From Gemmatimonadota bacterium (lineage in GTDB: Bacteria; Gemmatimonadota; Gemmatimonadetes; Gemmatimonadales; GWC2-71-9): 64,000 nucleotides of DNA. The DNA is taken from the NCBI GenBank assembly GCA_016713785.1, contig JADJOM010000001.1, forward strand, positions 1 to 64,000, written 5' to 3'. How positions within the stretch are numbered: the first letter of the stretch is position 1; every line of letters starts with the position of its first letter. This document shows positions 10,079 through 20,033 of the stretch, one piece after another. The notes below the pieces were generated by a model, which was given only the letters and a program-made list of their open reading frames with translations, made no database searches and was not told the DNA's origin. The position numbers and the translations under genes are program-made.

Positions 10079-10553
10079 CTACTTATCAAATCTACTGTCA
10101 GTTAGCAGCTTCTTTGCCGTCCGCGCTGCACGGTCACCGGCCTTCGCGAGCCGTTCGATCTCCTCCATCGTCTTTCCCAGCATTTCACCCGGGAAGCGGC
10201 GATTGATGGAGCCCTTCTTGGATTGGAAATGATCTCTTGGGCAGTGGGGGACTTGGGTTGCTCGCCGGCACCGCCGGCTGGCGTGCCGGCTGCGTCCGCA
10301 AACAGCACGTTCGTGACGAGCTTGCCTACGCCCAAACCAATTGTGGCTCCCCCTCCAATCGCTACGGTGGTAACTGCAGCCCCGGCGGGTAGGGGCTAGG
10401 CCACCGGAACCGGCGGTAACCAGAGCCCCGTTGTACAGCCAATCGCGCACCCGACAGCAGCCCCAAGTGCGGTGGAGGTGGCCTCGATTGCGTTGCAGAG
10501 GACGGCTTCGACCCCATCCTTTGGACACAACCCGAAAGGATCCGTGTACGTGA
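10079..10553 (-). CDS. Orphan Rhs tip (KGSINRRFPGE-type toxin domain), no core
   Basis: Begins in the core motif VTYTDPFGLCPK (10553-10520), immediately beside IS110 copy 1, continues with a glycine/alanine-rich hydrophobic pre-toxin region, and ends in SKKGSINRRFPGEMLGKTME...RTAKKLLTDSRFDK. That C-terminal domain of about 50 residues is a recurrent polymorphic-toxin tip; I do not know its activity. Two or three frameshifts (near 10400 and 10220) break it. No start codon or core is present, so it is a silent cassette. Its partner is the DUF4288 gene. Confidence 0.7.
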
Positions 10554-10618
10554 CACCCCTATTGCCCGATGGGGGTGGAGGGTGACCACCAGCTCCTAGC
10601 CCGCCGGCCCCGGCCCTC

Positions 10619-10642
10619 GAGCACCCCTAACCCGGAGTGCTC
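10619..10642 (+). promoter_or_regulatory. Leader hairpin overlapping the RBS of IS110 transposase copy 1
   Basis: GAGCAC (10619-10624) can pair with GTGCTC (10637-10642), placing the GGAG ribosome site in the loop/stem just before ATG 10645. Equivalent hairpins precede the transposase starts at 36622 and 33886, although the sequences differ. This suggests translational down-regulation. Confidence 0.45.
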
Positions 10643-10644
10643 CC

Positions 10645-11911
10645 ATGATCTCCTTCCCCGGCGCGAGCGCCCAGACGGCCGCCGCCGTGGTCGGCGTCGA
10701 TGCCGGCAAGTTCTCTCACACCTTGGTCGTCCGGCCCAAGGGCCAGGCAGACTGCAAGCCGTTCAGCTTTCCCACCACCCGCCAGGGGTTTGAGGCGGCG
10801 GTGGCGTTCCTCAGCCAGCAAGCCCCCAGTGCCACGCCTTCCACGATCCTCGTCGGGATCGAGTTCGCCGGCAATTACGGCTTCACCTTCGCCCACTTCC
10901 TGGCCCAGCTCGGCGTTCCCGTGGTGAGCGTGCTGCCCGCCCACACCAAGCGCTGGAAGGACGTCGCCCATAACCAGCCCTTGAAGACTGACGCCAAGGA
11001 CGCCGGCACCATCACCGATCTCCTCGCGCAGGGGCATTTCGTCCGCTTCCCCTTCCTGGCCCCGGCCTACGCCGATCTCCGCTACCTGGTGGCGGCGCGG
11101 GAGCGGCTGTCGCTGCTCCGCCGCGGGGCGATGACCCAGCTGCGGAGCCTCTTGCAGGTCGTGTTCCCGGAGTTCGAGGCGATCTTTCCGCTGCTCACGA
11201 AGAAGACGCCCTTCGCCATCCTCCGGGCGTTCCCGACACCGGAGGATCTCCTCAAGGCCCCGAAAGCCAAGGTACTCCGGGTGCTGCACTCGGCCAGTCG
11301 CGGCCATCTGGGCGCCGAAACCTACGAGCGGCTGATCGTCGCTGCGAAGGCCACCTTGGGGTTGCCCGGAGCGCAGGGTCGGCTGCGTCAGGGAGATCGG
11401 CCTGGTCCTCGAGCGGCTGGCGCTCTTCGAGACTCAGATCAAGAGCCTGGAGACGGCGATGGTCGACGCCCTGCAAGGGGTGCCCGAGACGCCCTACCTC
11501 CTGAGCATCCCCAAGGTCGCCCCGGTTACCGCGGCCGTCTTCCTCGGCTCGATCGGCGATCCCCGGGCCTACGAGTCGAGCGGCCAGATCCTCCGGGTGG
11601 CCGGGCTCTCCTTGATCGAGCGCTCCAGCGGGATACTCCGCGGCACCAAGCGGATCTCCAAGCGGGGCCGGCCGCTGCTCCGCCAAGCGGCGTACATGTT
11701 CGCGGTCCGGAGTATCACCAAGGACGGCCTGTTCCGGGCCGAGTACGAGGCGCTGTGCCAGCGCAATGGCGGCCAGAAGATGAAGGCCGTGGTGGCGGTG
11801 ATGCGCTCGGGGCTTCGGCTCCTCTACAGCGTGGCGCGCGACCGGCGGGTCTTCACGGCCGAGCCGCCGGTGTGGCGTGAGCGGCCGGCGCGGCAAGCAG
11901 TCTCGGCCTGA
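10645..11911 (+). CDS. IS110-family DEDD transposase, copy 1 (frameshifted)
   Basis: RuvC-like N-terminal domain with VVGVDAGKFSH (first D), GIEFAGNYG (E) and LKTDAKDA (two D's), then the Tnp20 domain with SIPKVAPVTAAVFLGSIGD and LIERSSGILRGTKRISKRGR, which supplies the serine. An extra G at 11391-11393 relative to copy 2 shifts the frame after residue about 250; the rest continues in another frame to 11911. ATG 10645 has GGAG seven bases upstream. IS110 transposases act with a guide (bridge) RNA. Confidence 0.85.
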
Positions 11912-12039
11912 GTCGCTATGCTGGACGGCTGGCCGGCCGGGACGAAGGAGCCCTTGTTCGCTTGAGGCAGCCCATTGGGCTGGCCTCCCATTTTACACGG
12001 CTCCCCTGGCCGAGGGTCCGCTCGAGTCTCCGATAATGG

Positions 12040-12346
12040 GGTGTCGAGGGTCGCCCGCGTCAGCGGGCCACGCCTCCGAGTTGGGCTAGGATCGAGCTAC
12101 GCGGGGCCCGTCAGCTGGCAGGCGCTCTTTGACAATCGACGTACTCGGCTTCATCGTGTGCCTCGGGCCCGGCGCGGATCCGTGTTGTGAGGCCGAGGCG
12201 TGCTGCGGCGCGGCCTCCGGAGAAACACCTGATCGCGGGCGGGCTCACTTTCCACTCTGCCCGGGCAGCTACCCGGCGCGGATCCGACAATCCGAATGAC
12301 GGGCGCCTCGCGCGCCGCGTCCCACGTGACACGCGATCGCGCCGGG
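12040..12346 (+). ncRNA. Candidate IS110 bridge RNA region, copy 1
   Basis: Conserved non-coding block downstream of the transposase, also found at 38017-38323 and, without a complete gene, at 9431-9673 and 32431-32735. Conservation is block-like, with hairpins such as CCCGCGTCAGCGGG and an invariant GCTCTTTGACAATCG. At 12176-12185 it contains GGATCCGTGT, identical to the Rhs core DNA at the element's left junction (10538-10547). IS1111-type members of the family carry the guide RNA downstream of the gene. Exact ends are unknown. Confidence 0.45.
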
Positions 12347-12397
12347 TGCGCCGTCACCCGGGTTCCTGCAGGGGGCCTCGTGCTCGTCCGCGGCTGG

Positions 12398-12886
12398 TCA
12401 GGAGCGGCCTCCTGGCTGTTTGATGCGCCAGGTGTCGTCGCCGGCGGCCTTGGGGCTCACCGTGATCTCTAGGCCATCGGCGCCGAGAATGAACCACGAG
12501 TACTCACGCAAGTCATCCGAGTCGCTGAAAACAACAAGCTGATAGCCATTTGACCAGTGAGTGACCATGTCCCATGCTGGCCCAGATATGCTAATAGCAT
12601 CGAGCCGTACGCCTACGAGAGCAGCCAGCGAGGCGATCAGCTCACCGTCCGGCGAGCTGTCACTGTTCCAATCGCAGATTACCCTGTGAACTGTCTGGAG
12701 GCGCCAGGGACTACCAATCGTTATCCTCCGCCATCCCTGTAGGTGCCCAGCCGACGCGTCATCGACGTGCCTCATGTCACCAATGTCGATCACGATTGTC
12801 GAACCAATTGGGTTGCTGACGGCGGTGCACGGCTGGCCAACTAGCCCCTGAAGGGCTGCGGAGAGTGCCTCGCGGGTGTTCAGCAT
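12398..12886 (-). CDS. Cytoplasmic immunity-like protein (partner of type-3 Rhs tip)
   Basis: 162 residues, no signal peptide. It follows the Rhs tip stop at 12890 by three bases. The C-terminal pattern (YQLVVFSDSDDLREYSWFIL) resembles small immunity-like proteins that end in an acidic beta-strand/W region. Visibly lower GC than the flanking Rhs core and IS DNA. An almost identical copy lies at 38374-38862. Confidence 0.6.
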   Translation of the reverse strand: MLNTREALSAALQGLVGQPCTAVSNPIGSTIVIDIGDMRHVDDASAGHLQGWRRITIGSPWRLQTVHRVICDWNSDSSPDGELIASLAALVGVRLDAISISGPAWDMVTHWSNGYQLVVFSDSDDLREYSWFILGADGLEITVSPKAAGDDTWRIKQPGGRS

Positions 12887-12889
12887 TTC

Positions 12890-13866
12890 TTACTCCGGTG
12901 GCCTGATGTACTTGGCATTCTGCCGGACGATGTCGGCCGCCTCACGCAACTGCTCCTCGGTGAGTGACTTGACATCGTAGAATTTCTTGAGGCGGCCGAT
13001 TTCTGTGTGGAAAGCGTTCTCGCCTTCGGGTGTAAACCTATACTCCTTCTTGATCTGATTTGATGCCCGGTTTTCAGCTGAGTTGCCGCCGCCACGGCCT
13101 GCCCTCGCCATCTGAAGCGGCTCGGTACCGCTCATGATTGCATCGGCGGCCTTACCAGCCGCCGTCCCAATTGCGATGGCGCCGGCGACAGCGTTCGTTA
13201 GCGCCAAGGCGGGTGAGCAGGCAGGTGCAGCAGGCCCGCAGGCGAGGCCCTCCAGACCGCCCTCGGCAAGCCCTCCGAAGAACCCGGCTGCGCCGCCTAG
13301 GGCTTGGGCACCTGAAACGAAGACCTGGCAGAGCAGGTCTTGCTTGGGACACAATCCGAACGGATCGGTATAGGCTACGGGGTTGTTCCCGTTAAACTGA
13401 TACAGATTGATCCCCCCCGCAATCCCGATGGGGTCTTCCTGCAGCCAGCGGCCCGACCGTGAGTCGTAGGCCCGGTTCCTGAACAGGGAAATCTCCGGCT
13501 GATTCGCATTGCTCTGCCGTTCGGCCGCAAAGCTGAAGGCCTTGGTGGCCGCCCCGGCCCAACGGTACTGCTTGTAGTCATCGAAGCTGTCGGCCCAGGG
13601 TGCATTCGCGAAGGTCCCGTTCGGCTCCCCGAGCGACAGCTGGCGCCCCTGCCCATCGGTGACGAAGAACACCTCACGCACCGTCCCGTTGGCGTAGGCA
13701 ATGCGGCCGATCAAGGGGTCGTCCACTCCGGGACCATGCGCGAACCGCCACATCGGGCCGACCCGGATCACGTTGCCATGGTCCATCGCCATGGCCCAGG
13801 CCCCATGCTCGCACGGCAGGTAGAGGCGGCCCTCCGGATCATACGCGCAGTCCAGGCTTCCATCGT
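12890..13866 (-). CDS. Type-3 Rhs protein, 3' part with KEYRF tip, truncated by IS3
   Basis: Starts inside the core (NDGSLDCAYDPEGRLYLPCE) at the IS3 boundary and contains the hyperconserved end (SRSGRWLQEDPIGIAGGINL, then VAYTDPFGLCPKQD). A small hydrophobic pre-toxin region follows, then a tip of about 75 residues (KKEYRFTPEGENAFHTEIGR ... KYIRPPE). Tip function is unknown to me. From about 13375 leftward it is nearly identical to 38866-39351; the core beyond that differs. Confidence 0.75.
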
Positions 13867-15087
13867 TGACCTTTCCCCCGGAAACCGGGCCAGCTAGCAT
13901 CGGAGGGTCCTGACCGGCCTTGGGCCAGGTGGACCCATGAAGGGGAAACGGAAGTACACGGATGAGCAGATCGTCGCCATCCTGTTGGAGCACCAGGGGG
14001 CGTCACCGCCAAGGAAGTGATCCGGCGACACGGGATCGCGCTCGACACCTTCTACCGCTGGAAACGGCAGTACAGTGGGATGACCAAGGCCGAGCTGCAG
14101 CGGCTGAAGGCCTTGGAGGACGAGAACCGCCGGCTCAAGCGCATGGTGGCGGACCAGGCGCTGAATATCCAGGTCCTGAAGGACGCCTTGGGGAAAAGAG
14201 TGGTGACGCCGGCTCAGCGGCGGGCAGTCGTCACCGAGACCCGTGCGCGGCGGGCGCTCCCGCTGCGGCGCGCCTGCCGCTACCTCGGCATCCACCGCTC
14301 GCTGCTGCAGTACCGGTCGCGGGCGGCGCCCCAGACGGCGCTGCGCCAGCGGCTGGGCGAGCTGGCGCTGGCCAAGCCGCGCTGGGGCAGTCCGCGGTTC
14401 ACCTGGCGGCTGCAGCGGGAGGGGTGGGAGGTGAATCACAAGCGGATCGAGCGGCTGGTGCGGGAGGAGCGGCTGCTCGTGGGCCAGCGCCCCCGGCGGA
14501 AGCGAGTGGCCGTGTCGCGGGTGCCGACGCCGATGCCGACCCGCCCGGACCAGCGCTGGAGCATGGACTTCGTGCGCGACACGACGGCCGAGGGCCGCCC
14601 GTTCCGGAGTGTGGACGCTGGTGGATGACGCCACCCGCGAGTGTCCGCTGCTCCTCGTCGATCGGTCGTTGCCGGCGTGGCGCGTGGTCGAGGCGTTGGA
14701 CATGCTCCTGGTGCTGCGCCGCCGGCCGCTGGCCATCGTGTGCGACAACGGGCCGGAGTTCGTGAGTCAGGCCCTGGATCACTGGGCCAGTCGCCAGGGC
14801 ATCCACCTCGACTTCATTCGCCCCGGCCACCCCGTGGAGAACTGTTTCATCGAGAGCTTCAACGGCAAGCTGCGAGACGAGTGCCTCAGCCAGTACCACT
14901 TCGCCACGCTGGCCGAAGCCCGACACCGCATCGAGCAGTGGCGCCAGGAGTACAACACCGAGCGGCCGCACAGCAGCCTGGGGAACAGCACCCCAGCGGA
15001 GTACGCCGCACGCTTCACCCCCGAGGAGGGGCACTCCTCAACCCTGATCCTCCGATCCTGAGCGGCCCTGAAACGGGGGAAGGGTCA
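13867..15087 (+). mobile_element. IS3-family element 1
   Basis: Imperfect inverted repeats: TGACCTTTCCCCCGGAAACC at 13867 and the complement of CTGAAACGGGGGAAGGGTCA ending at 15087. 1,221 bp. No target-site duplication (left flank catcgt, right flank ggttca), so a flank has probably been rearranged. It cuts the type-3 Rhs gene on the left; on the right lies an intact lipoprotein gene. Confidence 0.8.
13937..15061 (+). CDS. IS3-family transposase (OrfA-OrfB fused frame, two frameshifts)
   Basis: Helix-turn-helix start KGKRKYTDEQIVAILLEHQ, coiled region ELQRLKALEDENRRLKRMV, then the DDE domain: WSMDFV (D), VCDNGPEF (D), FIESFNGKLRDE (E). A G is missing in the G-run near 13998 and an A is extra near 14604; repairing both gives one continuous protein ending at 15061. 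Confidence 0.85.
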
Positions 15088-15093
15088 GGTTCA

Positions 15094-15549
15094 CTACGGT
15101 GCCCGACGCTCCACGTGCGCATCCTTGCCGTCCCTCCCCACCCCGACCAAGTACGACACACCGTGACCGATCCGCATCGCTCTCACCGAGAAGCACTCTT
15201 CACTCTGGCGAGCACAGCCAGTCGAACGCGAGACGACCATTTGCAACTCCCCTTCTAGCGGTGCCTCAAAGGCGGAGTCCGAAGCCACCAGTGCCAACTG
15301 GCTAGCCCACACAGAAAGGTCATCCCATACTTCGACTCCAGCTCCCTCCAGCAAGGAAGAATGCGCCACTCTGAGAATGGTTATGGACTCGTGGGGGTCC
15401 TGTTCCTGCAACAGCACAACCTGCAGCGCTGCGCGGAGCGCTTCATTGCCGGGTGCTGGCCTACCCACTGCGAGGTCGGGCCTGTTCGCCGCACAGGCTC
15501 CGATGACGGCGAGCGCGGTTGCACACAAGCCCAGGGAACGCCACTTCAT
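15094..15549 (-). CDS. Putative lipoprotein, candidate immunity partner of Rhs B tip
   Basis: About 151 residues from ATG 15549, which has GAGGAG five bases upstream. The signal peptide ends in a lipobox (ALAVIGAC). The body contains WDDLSVWASQLALVASDSAF and a cysteine-bearing C-terminal part. It directly follows the JAMM-like tip of Rhs B (stop 15581). No family recognised. Confidence 0.65.
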   Translation of the reverse strand: MKWRSLGLCATALAVIGACAANRPDLAVGRPAPGNEALRAALQVVLLQEQDPHESITILRVAHSSLLEGAGVEVWDDLSVWASQLALVASDSAFEAPLEGELQMVVSRSTGCARQSEECFSVRAMRIGHGVSYLVGVGRDGKDAHVERRAP

Positions 15550-15580
15550 GTACACTCCTCCTCGCCCAGGTCCGAGCGGC

Positions 15581-16818
15581 CTACGGATGCCAGCGCTGGA
15601 AGACATCACCTCCGCGCGGGCGGAACCCGAATTGCCGGGTCACGCGGGCAATCTGGTTGTCCGAAAAGACATACGTGTTCTGTGTGCGCCCCCTGATGTA
15701 GTATGCGCACATGTCCCCATTTCCAGTGCTCCGGTCGCAGGCGCTCGGCGCAGCTGAATAGCGTGCGCCGCCCGGTCCGGAAGCCAGCCCAACGTTGGGA
15801 TGTGAGTGATAGGCGAATAGTGCGCCCGTAGGCGGGGGGCCGATGTCAACGCCATCCTTGGTTCCGACAATGCGGGTGCATTCCCTTTTCGTACACCAGC
15901 CGCCAACCTCCGCCCGGTAACCTGCCTGACCGTTCCAGTACACGTCTGGTGCATTCTCGAGGTTGTCGTCGATCATCGCTCGAAGCTTCGCATTGTCGAG
16001 ATTCTGGTCGCCGGTATTCAGATTCGGACCTCTTCCCTGCTGCGCCTGCCGGTTCCGTTCCCACACCTGCTCGGCCTGCTCATCAAACCACTCCTCCCAC
16101 TTCTGCTCATCCCGATCCCTTGCGTCGGTGCAGAACACCAGGCACATCGACAACTCGCCCCCGCCGCTGAAGGTCTCCTGCTCCGCGAACCCGAGCCCGA
16201 GATCCCCCACCTCCGCAAACAACCCACTCGGATCCCGCCCCTCGAGCACCGCCCCGCCCACGTAGGCGTACAGGTTGCCCCCGCCGCCGTACCCGATCGG
16301 GTCCTCCTGCGTCCACCGCCGAAGCTCCGGGCTGTAGTACCGCGCCCGATGGAAGCTGAGCCCCGTCTCGGGGTCCGTCTCCCGCCCCGTCCACCCGACG
16401 TGCAAGCCCTTCGGCCACTGGTGCCCGCCGACCGAATCCCGCGCCAGGAGCTGCCCCGCCGGCGTGAACCGCTGGCTCATGATCCAGGTGCCGTCCCGCC
16501 GCACCAGGCCCCGCACGCTGCCCAGCTGGTCCTGCACCACGTAGAACTGCGTGCCGGTCGAGTCCTGCAGCCCCACCAGGTTGTCGGTCCCGGGGCCCCA
16601 GGTGTACTTCCACTTGAACGCCCCCGCCGCGTCGGTCTCCGCCACCACCTGCCCGCCCTGGTAGAGGTAGCGCGTCTCCCGCGCCTCCGCCCCCGGCAGC
16701 GGCGACCAGTACACCCGCCGCGCAATCCGCCGGCCCAGCACGTCGTACCCGTACCGGGCCACCAGGCTGTCCGCCCCCCAGCCGTGCCCGCGGTAGCGCA
16801 CGCTCCGGAGCTGGTTGG
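15581..16818 (-). CDS. Orphan Rhs cassette B (RhsD-type core end, JAMM-like tip)
   Basis: The core segment starts at the codons for NQLRSVRYRG (about 16818) exactly as in cassettes C and F; only an internal GTG (16801) is available and no ribosome site is seen. Core end RARYYSPELRRWTQEDPIGY is nearly identical to RhsD. The tip of about 200 residues has an acidic linker, GGWCTKRECTRIVG, and FAYHSHPNVGLASGPGGARY followed by S and D (JAMM/DUF4329-like). The tip resembles that of RhsD. It is likely silent until recombined into a full-length gene. Confidence 0.8.
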
Positions 16819-16859
16819 CGGAAGCGGGGCGGGCCGGCCAGTCTCGGCGCCACCATCAC

Positions 16860-16886
16860 CACGGGGCGGCTGCTGGCAGCCCCGTG
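16860..16886 (-). terminator. GC-rich hairpin at the 5' junction of cassette B
   Basis: CACGGGGC...GCCCCGTG with an 11-base loop, between the preceding partner gene (stop 16942) and the start of the cassette core. It is one of six comparable hairpins at orphan-cassette junctions. It could end transcription of the upstream unit; no T-run follows. Confidence 0.5.
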
Positions 16887-16941
16887 GATGGTTGCCGGAC
16901 CGAGCCACTGTGTGGCCCGGCGGACCCCTCTGACCGCCCAT

Positions 16942-17349
16942 CTACGGCTGGATCAGGTGAAGATCGGCATAGAAGTGCAGCGGAAGGAGGGCGTGGACGG
17001 GACCGACCTGACGACCATCGGCGCGGAACACCACTCCGGCCTCATTGTCCTCTGAAGGCGACTCGGCGCTGCAACTGCTGTGAAGCAGGAACAGGAAGTG
17101 GCGCGTGTCCGTGAAGACCGTGGTGCAGGCGTCATCGACTCCGGGCAAGCGCAGGCCGTCGTGGGCCGCCCGGACCTGCGCGGGCACTCGCTCCAGGGCA
17201 ACCTGCCACAATGTATCACCCGGAGCATAGGGAATCGATACACCGGCAGGACGCCCGATGACGAGGTAGCCGCGCGCGGGGGCCTGGGCGGCTGTGGGCC
17301 GCGGGCCGCACATGCTCGACACGCAGAGCAGGAGTCCTACCAGCCGCAT
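16942..17349 (-). CDS. Small exported protein, paralogue of the RhsD partner
   Basis: About 135 residues from ATG 17349, with a signal peptide ending PTAAQA. The mature part (ARGYLVIGRPAGVSIPYAPG, then HFLFLLHSSC) matches in layout the protein encoded after RhsD (26343-26826: YGFLVVGTAMPATFGFRLGD, RFLVLLVADC). Two cysteines are conserved. I infer an immunity protein for a JAMM-like tip; its own tip survives only as a possible fragment at 17402-17520. Confidence 0.6.
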   Translation of the reverse strand: MRLVGLLLCVSSMCGPRPTAAQAPARGYLVIGRPAGVSIPYAPGDTLWQVALERVPAQVRAAHDGLRLPGVDDACTTVFTDTRHFLFLLHSSCSAESPSEDNEAGVVFRADGRQVGPVHALLPLHFYADLHLIQP

Positions 17350-17401
17350 GGCTCGCGCGTCCGCGGTGTGCGTGAGTGCCGGACCTCGCGTTCCGCCGCC
17401 T

Positions 17402-17520
17402 TCATGGGACGATGATTTGCAGCTGACCATACTCAGGCACATTGGACGCCATCCGTTGCATCGGCCGACATCGCAACCGCCGTATCACACCCCCCACGGA
17501 GGGAAGTCGGCGACGCATCA
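17402..17520 (-). pseudogene. Possible C-terminal remnant of an Rhs tip
   Basis: The minus frame ends MASNVPEYGQLQIIVP at 17402, just before the exported-protein gene whose paralogue follows the RhsD tip. Nothing upstream connects it to a core. It is called only because of context. Confidence 0.25.
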
Positions 17521-17928
17521 CGACCCCATGGGGGGCGCCGGGGCTTCCTGCCCTAGCCGCCTCGCATACCATGCGCAGTCGCCCAACACCATGGCCAGGG
17601 CGGCGAGGACAAGAGCGTCCACGGCCGCTCCGCCGCCGGCCATGGCACTCAGCCCGGCGGCGATCATCAGGACAATGGCACACGCCATGGTCGTGGTGCT
17701 GGCCCGGCGTATCCTCCGGGCATCACCCCGATGATCCCACAGCGCGATCCCGAGCAACAAGCAACTCACCCCCGCACCGAGAGCCACAACACCGCCTGCA
17801 AGGAGCAATGCAACGTCCTCGGGCTCAGACACTGCATTGCGCATTGCGCCGGGCACGGCACTCACGGCCAGGCCGGCGACGCCCAGCAACACCGCCGCAA
17901 GGCAGGATACCATCACACCGCGTGCCAT
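17518..17928 (-). CDS. Small integral membrane protein
   Basis: About 136 residues from ATG 17928 (MARGVMVSCLAAVLLGVAGL). Four hydrophobic segments are separated by short charged loops (ALWDHRGDARRIRR between the second and third). Located in the gene group following cassette C. It could be a membrane immunity protein; no family recognised. A longer in-frame start at 18084 would add an unlikely arginine-rich leader. Confidence 0.55.
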   Translation of the reverse strand: MARGVMVSCLAAVLLGVAGLAVSAVPGAMRNAVSEPEDVALLLAGGVVALGAGVSCLLLGIALWDHRGDARRIRRASTTTMACAIVLMIAAGLSAMAGGGAAVDALVLAALAMVLGDCAWYARRLGQEAPAPPMGS

Positions 17929-18230
17929 CTGCCTTGTCACCGCGCCTCCGTTCACGCCCACTGTGTCCACGTGCGCTGGCGGGCACGCTCCACATTCACG
18001 ACGGGTATCCGAGCACCCGAGGCGCCGCCCAGGCGAGGGGACGGCCGGACGCCAGCGTCGAACGGCTCGCAGCCCCGAGGCCACGGCCGCCGGTCATCGT
18101 GGCGACACATCCCGCTGCCGTTCACCCTGTTGGGACGCCGGGCCACCTTCCTATTGGCTGACACTCCATGGATACCCCCGATTCCTGGCGCTCGAAGCTC
18201 CACACTACACCTGCCGGCCCTGCCGGCTTC

Positions 18231-18707
18231 CTATGGCGGAAGGCGTTGCAGGGAGCCTGCGCTGCCAATCGTGAGGTCCGCGCCAACGTTGTCCTTTGAG
18301 ACTTGAGCACGAACCGTGATCCCCCACGACACCCCCTCGAAGACGTAACATGCGGCCACCTCGCGGAGAACGGCCGTTGAAAGCAACATCCGCTCGCCGC
18401 CACCAGCGAACGCCGTCAGCCAAGGTCCAATCCCGTCCAGTGTGATGTCGGCGACCTCACGTTGCGCGGACAGGCCATCGGGTGGCAAGACACGGCATAC
18501 GATCTCAAGCAGGTCCGCCCCTGCCCAGCCGGAACAGAGTACAGGCTTCGACAACCCGACGAGCCTGCTGATCGCCTCGTCGGTGCTGATCGTGATCGAT
18601 GGATACCCCCATCGGATCGAATCCGGAAAGGACCGCCCGTCCCCCGCCGACGAGTGGAGAATCAGCAATGCCAGCCGCGCGGCGGCTACCTCAACTGGGA
18701 GCTGCAT
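18231..18707 (-). CDS. Hypothetical protein, candidate immunity partner of Rhs C tip
   Basis: 158 residues starting 31 bases after the cassette C stop codon. No clear signal peptide, though the N-terminus (ARLALLILHSSAG) is moderately hydrophobic. Central SKPVLCSGWAGADLLEIVCR and a C-terminal LTIGSAGSLQRLPP. No known domain. Role inferred from position only. Confidence 0.5.
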   Translation of the reverse strand: MQLPVEVAAARLALLILHSSAGDGRSFPDSIRWGYPSITISTDEAISRLVGLSKPVLCSGWAGADLLEIVCRVLPPDGLSAQREVADITLDGIGPWLTAFAGGGERMLLSTAVLREVAACYVFEGVSWGITVRAQVSKDNVGADLTIGSAGSLQRLPP

Positions 18708-18737
18708 TCTAGGATTTCTCCCGCAAGAAGCCTGCGG

Positions 18738-19882
18738 CTAGGGTCTACTTTCCGCGACCGTCCAGACCCCGAGCCCAGTGGCACGCTGCACGAGCCCTTC
18801 CACACGGACTGTCCATCCTTCCGCGCGACTGTGAAGGAAGCCATTGTAGCCGACAACCCCAGGACCATAGCGGTCTTGGTACTCTTTCGTCAGCACGTTA
18901 CCCTTCTTGGCGGTCATTGTGTATGCATCCGCGTCAAGTGTAAAGAAAAACACGAACCTGCCCTGGCGCTCCGACTCTGCCACATCCAAGTCACGAACGT
19001 GAACGAAGGAAGTCGTCGCGAAGTCCAAGGTTCCATGCTTGGTGAAGTCCTCGCCCGTCTTCGCGTCGGGTTGAGTCATGTACTGGTCGCCAAGCTCGGG
19101 CACATCGGACTCAGGCCCTGTGGCGCCCTCCTGGGCCTTCCTGTTCTCCCGCTCCGCCTTCCGTGCCGCCGCCCCGCCATCCGGCAGCGGGATCTGGTCC
19201 AGCATCGATGACGCGGTCGGGTCGAGGGTGAAGGGACGGAACGACTCCGCCAGCCCGAGCCCGCCCCCGCCCCGCAGGTCCTCGATCAACCCGCTCGGAT
19301 CCCGCCCTTCCAGCACTGCCCCGCCCACGTAGGCGTACAGGTTGCCCCCGCCGCCGTACCCGATCGGGTCCTCCTCCGTCCACCGCCGCAGCTCCGGGCT
19401 GTAGTACCGCGCCCGATGGAAGCTGAGCCCCGTCTCGGGGTCCGTCTCCCGCCCCGTCCACCCGACGTGCAAGCCCTTCGGCCACTGGTGCCCGCCGACT
19501 GAATCCCGCGCCAGCAGCTGCCCGTACGGCGTGAACCGCTGGCTCATGATCCAGGTGCCGTCCCGCCGCACCAGGCCCCGCACGCTGCCCAGCTGGTCCT
19601 GCACCACGTAGAACTGCGTGCCGGTCGAGTCCTGCAGTCCCACCAGGTTGTCGGTCCCGGGGCCCCAGGTGTACTTCCACTTGAACGCCCCCGCCGCGTC
19701 GGTCTCCGCCACCACCTGCCCGCCCTGGTAGAGGTAGCGCGTCTCCCGCGCCTCCGCCCCCGGCAGCGGCGACCAGTACACCCGCCGCGCGATCCGCCGG
19801 CCCAGCACGTCGTACCCGTACCGGGCCACCAGGCTGTCCGCCCCCCAGCCATGCCCGCGGTAGCGCACGCTGCGGAGCTGGG
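18738..19882 (-). CDS. Orphan Rhs cassette C (RhsD-type core end, unclassified tip)
   Basis: The core segment begins at the codons for QLRSVRYRG (about 19882) and runs to DPIGYGGGGNLYAYVGG, almost identical to RhsD. It also shares the post-core linker of RhsD (GLAESFRPFTLDPTASSMLD). The tip (about 110 residues, HVRDLDVAESERQGRFVFFF, YGPGVVGYNGFLHSRAEGW) has no metallopeptidase motif and I do not recognise it. No ribosome site or ATG at the front. Confidence 0.75.
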
Positions 19883-19911
19883 CGGCTAAGGCGGGTCAGC
19901 GACCCAGCCGC
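19882..19911. repeat. Nested hairpin at the core breakpoint of cassette C
   Basis: GCGGCT...AGCCGC encloses GGGTC-agc-GACCC exactly where Rhs homology begins. Cassette F has a smaller hairpin (GGCTAAggcggtTTAGCC, 26163-26180) at the same place. Confidence 0.5.
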
Positions 19912-19927
19912 TCTAGTAGAAGTGGCA

Positions 19928-19950
19928 CGGGGCGACCGAAGGCCGCCCCG
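19928..19950 (-). terminator. GC-rich hairpin upstream of cassette C
   Basis: CGGGGCGACC-GAA-GGCCGCCCCG with one mismatch. It lies between the IS21 insertion and the cassette core, equivalent in place to the hairpins at 16860, 26204, 44187, 46138 and 50347. Confidence 0.5.
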
Positions 19951-20033
19951 CGACTCACTGCCCTGTGTCAATGCCGATTGAATGTGGGACACTCGTGGCG
20001 GGTGAATCTGGGACACGAGTAGGGGGCTGAGCC

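Larger units (their letters stand above)
10555..12346 (+). mobile_element. IS110-family element, copy 1
   Basis: Consists of a short left end (from about 10555), a transposase gene (10645-11911) and about 430 bases of non-coding 3' sequence conserved with copy 2. It has no obvious terminal inverted repeats, as expected for IS110. The left end abuts Rhs core DNA encoding VTYTDPFGL. Ends are inferred from where copies 1 and 2 and the remnants stop matching. Confidence 0.75.
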
